A DNA stretch of 25,291 nucleotides, from contig JBIKZA010000033.1 of the NCBI GenBank assembly GCA_044354975.1, positions 1-25,291 of the forward strand, in the 5' to 3' direction. The stretch's first letter is position 1. Each line of letters starts with the position of its first letter. The position numbers were made by a program, and so were the translations under genes. This document shows, piece after piece, positions 21,260-25,291 of this stretch. The notes under the pieces are model-generated. The model searched no databases, was not told the DNA's origin, and saw only the letters and a list, made by a program, of their open reading frames with translations. Origin of the DNA: CAIZGX01 sp044354975 (lineage in GTDB: Bacteria; Bacteroidota; Bacteroidia; Flavobacteriales_D; Sanyastnellaceae).

Positions 21260-22067
21260 GAAAAAGCACGTAAGGCACCATCATCGCCAACGCGAAATCC
21301 CACATGTGCATGAAAATGCCAATGTACAGGTGAATGGAAATACCAACAATAACAGCGTATTTGCGAGTCTTTTTCCAATTGATAATAATTGGAAATGACA
21401 ACTGAAAGAGCATAATGATATAAGCGAAGATCACCGAAATAAAATAGGGAGCCCCCAAGGTGAAATTCTTAATCGTTTCATTGCTGAACCAATCGCTCAC
21501 GAACGTCTGATAAATGGCTTCACCCGACAACCATTGCCAACTGGTAAGTTTGTAAATGGAAGTGTAGAAATAAATCAGTCCCACTTGAATTCCCGCAGCC
21601 AATAAGGAAAGTCGAGAAAGAAATGAACGAAACGGTTTTGAACTTTTCGAAGAATAGGGGATGCAGTAGAACATTAAGAGCATCATATACACAAACCCCG
21701 CATTCATGGCGTTTATTCCAGCATAGTAAATCCACAAGGCTGAAAGCCACGCGGCAGCGCGGAAGAAGAAGACTCCTCTGAAATGAAAGATCGAGAAAAA
21801 GGAAACCACCAAATGAAAAACAAACACCGGCTTGAACCAACTCAAATTGTACATTAACGCATACACCAAATTATTTAATCGCGTGTCACCTGCACCGTAT
21901 CGAATACACACGCTGTCTTCCCCCCAAATTAACCACACCGATTGCCAATTCCAGAAGGCAAAGAATACAAACCACGCATAAACCAAACTCACGAAAGTGC
22001 GCTCGTTCCAAGAGGACGAATAGGGAACAAATAACCCTTCAACATATTTATCTATCCGCGCTTTCAT
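21228..22067 (-). CDS. HTTM-domain membrane protein
   Basis: A 279-residue multi-pass membrane protein of the HTTM class, related in sequence to the membrane part of vitamin K-dependent gamma-carboxylase. Seen: several hydrophobic helices, the marker 'FYTSIYKLTSWQWLSGEAIY' near residue 170, 'FQLSFPIIINWKKTRKYAVI' and 'GISIHLYIGIFMHMWDFALA' near the end. The first is the typical (A)GIxKLxGxxWxxGxAxY element of HTTM proteins, and the final His-rich helix matches too. Bacterial members lack the carboxylase luminal domain and their function is unknown. It is translated with the preceding gene, whose stop overlaps its ATG (ATGA). Confidence 0.85.
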   Translation of the reverse strand: MKARIDKYVEGLFVPYSSSWNERTFVSLVYAWFVFFAFWNWQSVWLIWGEDSVCIRYGAGDTRLNNLVYALMYNLSWFKPVFVFHLVVSFFSIFHFRGVFFFRAAAWLSALWIYYAGINAMNAGFVYMMLLMFYCIPYSSKSSKPFRSFLSRLSLLAAGIQVGLIYFYTSIYKLTSWQWLSGEAIYQTFVSDWFSNETIKNFTLGAPYFISVIFAYIIMLFQLSFPIIINWKKTRKYAVIVGISIHLYIGIFMHMWDFALAMMVPYVLFLNSNSDPREI

Positions 22068-22636
22068 TTGTCTATTTCAACCAAAACTTTACTGAATTCA
22101 AACACATCGTTCTTCTGCTCGCCGTTCAACGGATGAAAATGATACACCAAGCGAATCTGCATGGAATCAATGTAGGTATGCGAATGGGTGAGCTTGCGTT
22201 TGGCACGTTCTAGGCGTTGACAGAAATATACGGATCTTCCGTAATCGGTAGATTGTTCAATGCGTTCAAGCTGACGAACACCGTCTTGCCAATAGAGGTT
22301 ATACACGATTTGATTATTCAAATTCGCCGTTGAAAATTCCTCGAATTGACGAAGTTTACTATCGACATCATATTCATACAACTTTCCAATTTCCTGAAAC
22401 GATGTCCACTGTCCGCCCTCATGGTAGCGGACTTCAATAAAATCGTCGAAGTCTGGCATTGGAACGAACAAGCTATATCCTTGATGGAATAGGGGGTAGG
22501 CATACTTTATCGCTACAGCTTCTACTGACGGATAATTATATACATTTCGAAAGGCATACAACGCGCTTAACGAATAGTGAACACTCAGCAGAAAAAGTGC
22601 AGTTCCAACCAGAATATACTTCGTTGATTTTTTCAT
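22064..22636 (-). CDS. DUF5819-like membrane-anchored protein
   Basis: A 190-residue protein with one N-terminal membrane helix (about 7-27), then 'YPLFHQGYSLFVPMPDFDDF' and a mixed alpha/beta part with 'EVRYHEGGQWTSFQEIG' and 'QIRLVYHFHPL'. The segment resembles the W/Y-x-LFAPNP element of DUF5819 proteins, which are typically encoded next to HTTM genes, as here. The match is partial, so the family is inferred from both sequence and neighbour. The soluble part should lie outside the cytoplasm. First gene of a two-gene operon with the HTTM gene; the head is divergent from fumarylacetoacetase. Confidence 0.7.
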   Translation of the reverse strand: MKKSTKYILVGTALFLLSVHYSLSALYAFRNVYNYPSVEAVAIKYAYPLFHQGYSLFVPMPDFDDFIEVRYHEGGQWTSFQEIGKLYEYDVDSKLRQFEEFSTANLNNQIVYNLYWQDGVRQLERIEQSTDYGRSVYFCQRLERAKRKLTHSHTYIDSMQIRLVYHFHPLNGEQKNDVFEFSKVLVEIDK

Positions 22637-22670
22637 GCGAGCGCAAGTTAGAAAGAACCGAAAAGCGAAC

Positions 22671-22678
22671 TACATTTG
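22671..22678 (+). promoter_or_regulatory. -7 promoter box of the fumarylacetoacetase gene
   Basis: TACATTTG is a perfect TAnnTTTG match, ending 17 nt before the ATG at 22696, giving an expected leader of about 12 nt. No clear -33 TTG. Confidence 0.55.
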
Positions 22679-22695
22679 ATGTGAAAATAAAGCGT

Positions 22696-23964
22696 ATGAA
22701 AAATATCATTCCATTTAGCGAAAAGACTTGGGTTGAAGGTGCGGAAAATACTGAGTTCCCTATACAGAATCTTCCTTTCGGAATATTCTCTACGGGAAGA
22801 GGAGATTTTCGAGTGGGTGTGGCCATTGGAAATTATGTCTTAGATATTTTTCGCGTTTTTCAGCAAAATCATATTTCTGCTTTGCCATTCGGGTCTGAAG
22901 AATACCGCTCACATTCTTTAAATAAAATGATGAAGCATGGCAAGAAAGCCTGCTCTGCTTTGCGCATGAGACTTGCCGATTTGCTTAATAACAATCAAGA
23001 TGCTGTGGTGAAAGATGAACTTCGTTCATGTCTGATTAAAATGAGTGATGTGCAAATGCATCTTCCCATTGAAATTGGAGATTACACAGATTTTTACAGC
23101 AGCATGGATCACGCTCGTAACGTTGGAACCATGTTCCGCGATCCAGAGAAAGCCTTGCTGCCAAACTGGAAACACCTGCCTGTGGGGTACCATGGAAGAG
23201 CTTCTAGCATTGTGGTTGACGGAACAGCAGTGACGCGTCCTTGCGGACAAGTAAACGCCTCCGACGAAACTCAACCAACCTACGGACCAACGAAACAACT
23301 TGACTTTGAATTGGAAATGGCATTCATTACATTCGACGGAAAGCCAATGGGAGAGCGCATTTCAACGCAAGAAGCCGACGATTATATTTTCGGATTAATG
23401 CTATTCAATGACTGGAGTGCACGCGATATCCAACGCTGGGAGTATGTGCCACTCGGCCCATTCTTAGCGAAGAATTTCGCATCAACGGTTTCACCGTGGA
23501 TAGTTACATTAGATGCTCTAGAGCCGTTCAGAACAATAGGCCCATTGCAGGAACCAGAGGTTCTTCCATATTTGCAATACAACGGAATTAAGAATATAAA
23601 AATCAATCTTCAAGTTGAAATTGAAACCGAATCCGGCGTGAAGCAAGTCGTTTCAAACAGCAATTTCAAACACATGTATTGGAACATGAACCAACAATTG
23701 GCGCACCATACCGTTGGCGGATGTAACATTCGTTGCGGCGACATGATGGCCAGCGGAACCATTAGCGGTCCAGATGAAGGTTCTTTCGGAAGCATGCTGG
23801 AAATTGCATGGAAAGGAACGAAGCCCGTTGAAATGCCCGATGGCACAACGCGTTCATTCATTGCAGACGGAGACACCGTTACAATTACCGGTTACGCTGA
23901 ACAAGATGGGGTGAAAGTGGGTTTTGGTAAATGCAGCGGCAAAGTGCTTCCCGCGCGTGACTAA
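22696..23964 (+). CDS. fahA: Fumarylacetoacetase
   Basis: A 422-residue cytoplasmic hydrolase for the last step of tyrosine and phenylalanine breakdown, splitting fumarylacetoacetate into fumarate and acetoacetate. All active-site residues known from mouse FAH are present at a constant offset of six: Asp132, Tyr134 and His139 in 'DFYSSMDHARNVG', Tyr165 in 'LPVGYHGRASS', Glu205 and Glu207 in 'LDFELEMAF', Asp239 in 'FNDWSARDIQ', and Lys259 in 'LAKNFAST'. They bind the metal and the substrate. ATG 22696 gives the normal family length; the frame is open further upstream without homology and overlaps the divergent gene. The next gene, uvrA, starts two bases after the stop, so they are probably co-transcribed. 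No other homogentisate-pathway gene is in the window. Confidence 0.97.
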   Translation: MKNIIPFSEKTWVEGAENTEFPIQNLPFGIFSTGRGDFRVGVAIGNYVLDIFRVFQQNHISALPFGSEEYRSHSLNKMMKHGKKACSALRMRLADLLNNNQDAVVKDELRSCLIKMSDVQMHLPIEIGDYTDFYSSMDHARNVGTMFRDPEKALLPNWKHLPVGYHGRASSIVVDGTAVTRPCGQVNASDETQPTYGPTKQLDFELEMAFITFDGKPMGERISTQEADDYIFGLMLFNDWSARDIQRWEYVPLGPFLAKNFASTVSPWIVTLDALEPFRTIGPLQEPEVLPYLQYNGIKNIKINLQVEIETESGVKQVVSNSNFKHMYWNMNQQLAHHTVGGCNIRCGDMMASGTISGPDEGSFGSMLEIAWKGTKPVEMPDGTTRSFIADGDTVTITGYAEQDGVKVGFGKCSGKVLPARD

Positions 23965-23966
23965 CT

Positions 23967-25291
23967 ATGGAAGAGGAAAAAATTGAAATTCTCGGCGCAC
24001 GGGAAAACAATCTTAAAAATATAGATCTTACCATTCCAAGAAATCAACTGGTTGTTATAACCGGTCTTTCTGGAAGTGGAAAATCTTCGTTAGCCTTCGA
24101 TACGCTTTACGCCGAAGGTCAGCGCAGATACATGGAAACCTTCAACGCATACGCTCGTCAGTTCTTGGGTGAAATGGAACGTCCAGACGTTGACAAAGTA
24201 AACGGACTCTCTCCGGTTATTTCCATCGAACAAAAAACCGTTAGCCGCAATCCACGTTCTACAGTCGGCACCATCACTGAAGTTTACGACTTCATGCGTC
24301 TTCTGTATGCGCGTGCATCTGACGCTTACAGCCCTTCAACAGGAAAGAAAATGGTGCGCTTCACCGAAGAGCAGCTCATTGAAAAAATAGCCAAAGATTT
24401 TAATGCGAAGAAAATCGCGATTCTTTCTCCGTTAGTGAAAGCCCGCAAAGGTCACTACCGCGAGCTCTTCGAATCGCTCATGAAACAAGGATATGTGCGT
24501 GCGCGAATAGACGGCAAGTTGAAGGAGATGACGAAAGACATGAAACTCGATCGTTACAAAGTTCACGACATTGAATTGGTGGTCGATCGTTTTTCGGTTG
24601 AACCAAACAATCCGCGCTTGAAAGCCACGGTTCAAACCGCGCTTAAAATGGGGAAGGGCGATGTGATGGTGATGGAATTGGACAACGAGAAACTCTTCCA
24701 TTTTTCGAAGAACCTCATGTGTCCAACTTCAGGCATTTCCTTTCCTGAACCCGAACCGAATCTCTTTTCTTTCAACAGTCCATACGGCGCATGCAGCTAC
24801 TGTAGCGGGTTGGGTGAAGTTGCGGAAATTGACATTGAGAAAATAATTCCAGATAATTCAAAGAGTGTTAAGCAAGGCGGAATAACTCCGTTGGGTGAAA
24901 ACAAGAACTCTTGGATCAACCAACAGGTGGCTGCCATTTTGAAAATGTACGGCGCTACTGTGAATACACCCTTGAAGGTAGTCGATGAAGACGCCATTCA
25001 AGTCATCCTATACGGTACCGACGATAAGGTGGAAGTGGAAATGTCGAACGGACAAACCATGAACACCCGCTACGATGGGCTCATTGCATTTATTGAAAGA
25101 AATGCGGAAGAAGACGGAAGCCCTGCGGTACGCAAATGGGCTGAGACCTTCATGAATAAAAAGGCTTGTCCTACTTGTAGCGGTGCGCGTTTGAAAGACA
25201 CCGCGAATCATTTCAAAGTAGCAGGAAAGACCATTTCAGAATTAAGCGCATTGAACATTGAAAAGCTCAGTGCGTGGTTCGAAGGCATCGA
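23967..25291 (+). CDS. uvrA: UvrABC system protein A, N-terminal part (runs off the window)
   Basis: The first 441 codons of the damage-recognition ATPase of nucleotide excision repair, open to the window end. Seen: 'EILGARENNLKNIDLTIP', the first Walker A 'ITGLSGSGKSSLAFDTLYAE', 'RRYMETFNAYARQFLGEME', 'GLSPVISIEQKTVSRNPRST' and the start of the first zinc module, 'NLMCPTSGISF' with 'FSFNSPYGACSYCSGLG'. One of the four zinc Cys of that module is Ser (CPTS instead of CPxC), a change that I believe is common in this phylum. A later 'ACPTCSGARL' Cys pair is present. It follows fahA by two bases. Confidence 0.97.
   Translation, partial: MEEEKIEILGARENNLKNIDLTIPRNQLVVITGLSGSGKSSLAFDTLYAEGQRRYMETFNAYARQFLGEMERPDVDKVNGLSPVISIEQKTVSRNPRSTVGTITEVYDFMRLLYARASDAYSPSTGKKMVRFTEEQLIEKIAKDFNAKKIAILSPLVKARKGHYRELFESLMKQGYVRARIDGKLKEMTKDMKLDRYKVHDIELVVDRFSVEPNNPRLKATVQTALKMGKGDVMVMELDNEKLFHFSKNLMCPTSGISFPEPEPNLFSFNSPYGACSYCSGLGEVAEIDIEKIIPDNSKSVKQGGITPLGENKNSWINQQVAAILKMYGATVNTPLKVVDEDAIQVILYGTDDKVEVEMSNGQTMNTRYDGLIAFIERNAEEDGSPAVRKWAETFMNKKACPTCSGARLKDTANHFKVAGKTISELSALNIEKLSAWFEGI

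Noticed and set aside
21228..22067. Vitamin K-dependent gamma-carboxylase
   Set aside because: Only the membrane HTTM part is present; the luminal carboxylase domain is absent, so no carboxylase activity can be claimed.
22459..22695. A 79-codon N-terminal extension of fumarylacetoacetase
   Set aside because: It overlaps the divergent gene, lies upstream of the perfect -7 box at 22671-22678, and homology begins at ATG 22696.

Overview
The window looks like a chromosomal segment from a Bacteroidota bacterium, most likely a Flavobacteriales relative. Three things point there: promoters of the TAnnTTTG (-7) class typical of this phylum, a lipoprotein with a lipobox-type N-terminus, and gene families common in the phylum (large membrane pyrophosphatase, FdhD/Fhs, HTTM with a DUF5819-like partner, fumarylacetoacetase). 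This is inferred from protein style and promoter motifs; no rRNA or tRNA gene was seen.

Layout, left to right. 0-2.2 kb: end of hisS, a divergent pair of a CDF metal transporter and a CapA-like protein. 2.3-5.0 kb: a membrane pyrophosphatase whose reading frame continues into a complete FKBP-type prolyl isomerase, an unusual fusion. 5.0-7.6 kb: formate genes fhs and fdhD; fdhD carries an in-frame 50-residue repeat insert. 7.7-9.3 kb: a secreted subtilisin-like protease. 9.3-13.0 kb: a four-gene leftward operon (BaiN/YhiN-like flavoprotein, ribD, EamA transporter, CAP protein), each gene overlapping the next by ATGA. 13.0-16.5 kb: an accessory island packed with structured intergenic repeats. 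It holds an orphan parD next to a parE relic, an unknown lipoprotein, an intact MntA-HepT type toxin-antitoxin pair whose antitoxin carries an N-terminal XRE DNA-binding domain, and the decayed remains of an ORF6N-type gene. 16.5-25.3 kb: mostly core genes: fabI, DUF493/anchored protein/fmt operon, a secreted TPR protein, yqgE, a DUF5819-like/HTTM pair, fumarylacetoacetase and the first 441 codons of uvrA.

Four observations stand out. First, the HppA-FKBP fusion would place a foldase on the periplasmic face of an ion pump. Second, a dispersed repeat family shows compensatory stem changes between copies, and repeats with the same core have invaded fdhD in frame. Third, the XRE-MntA/HepT locus has a perfect inverted repeat laid over its -7 box, implying self-repression. 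Fourth, three genes have the A of ATG exactly 7 nt after the last G of a perfect TAnnTTTG box, which implies leaderless mRNAs and corrects several gene starts.

All calls were made by eye from sequence; no database search was run, so novelty is not established.
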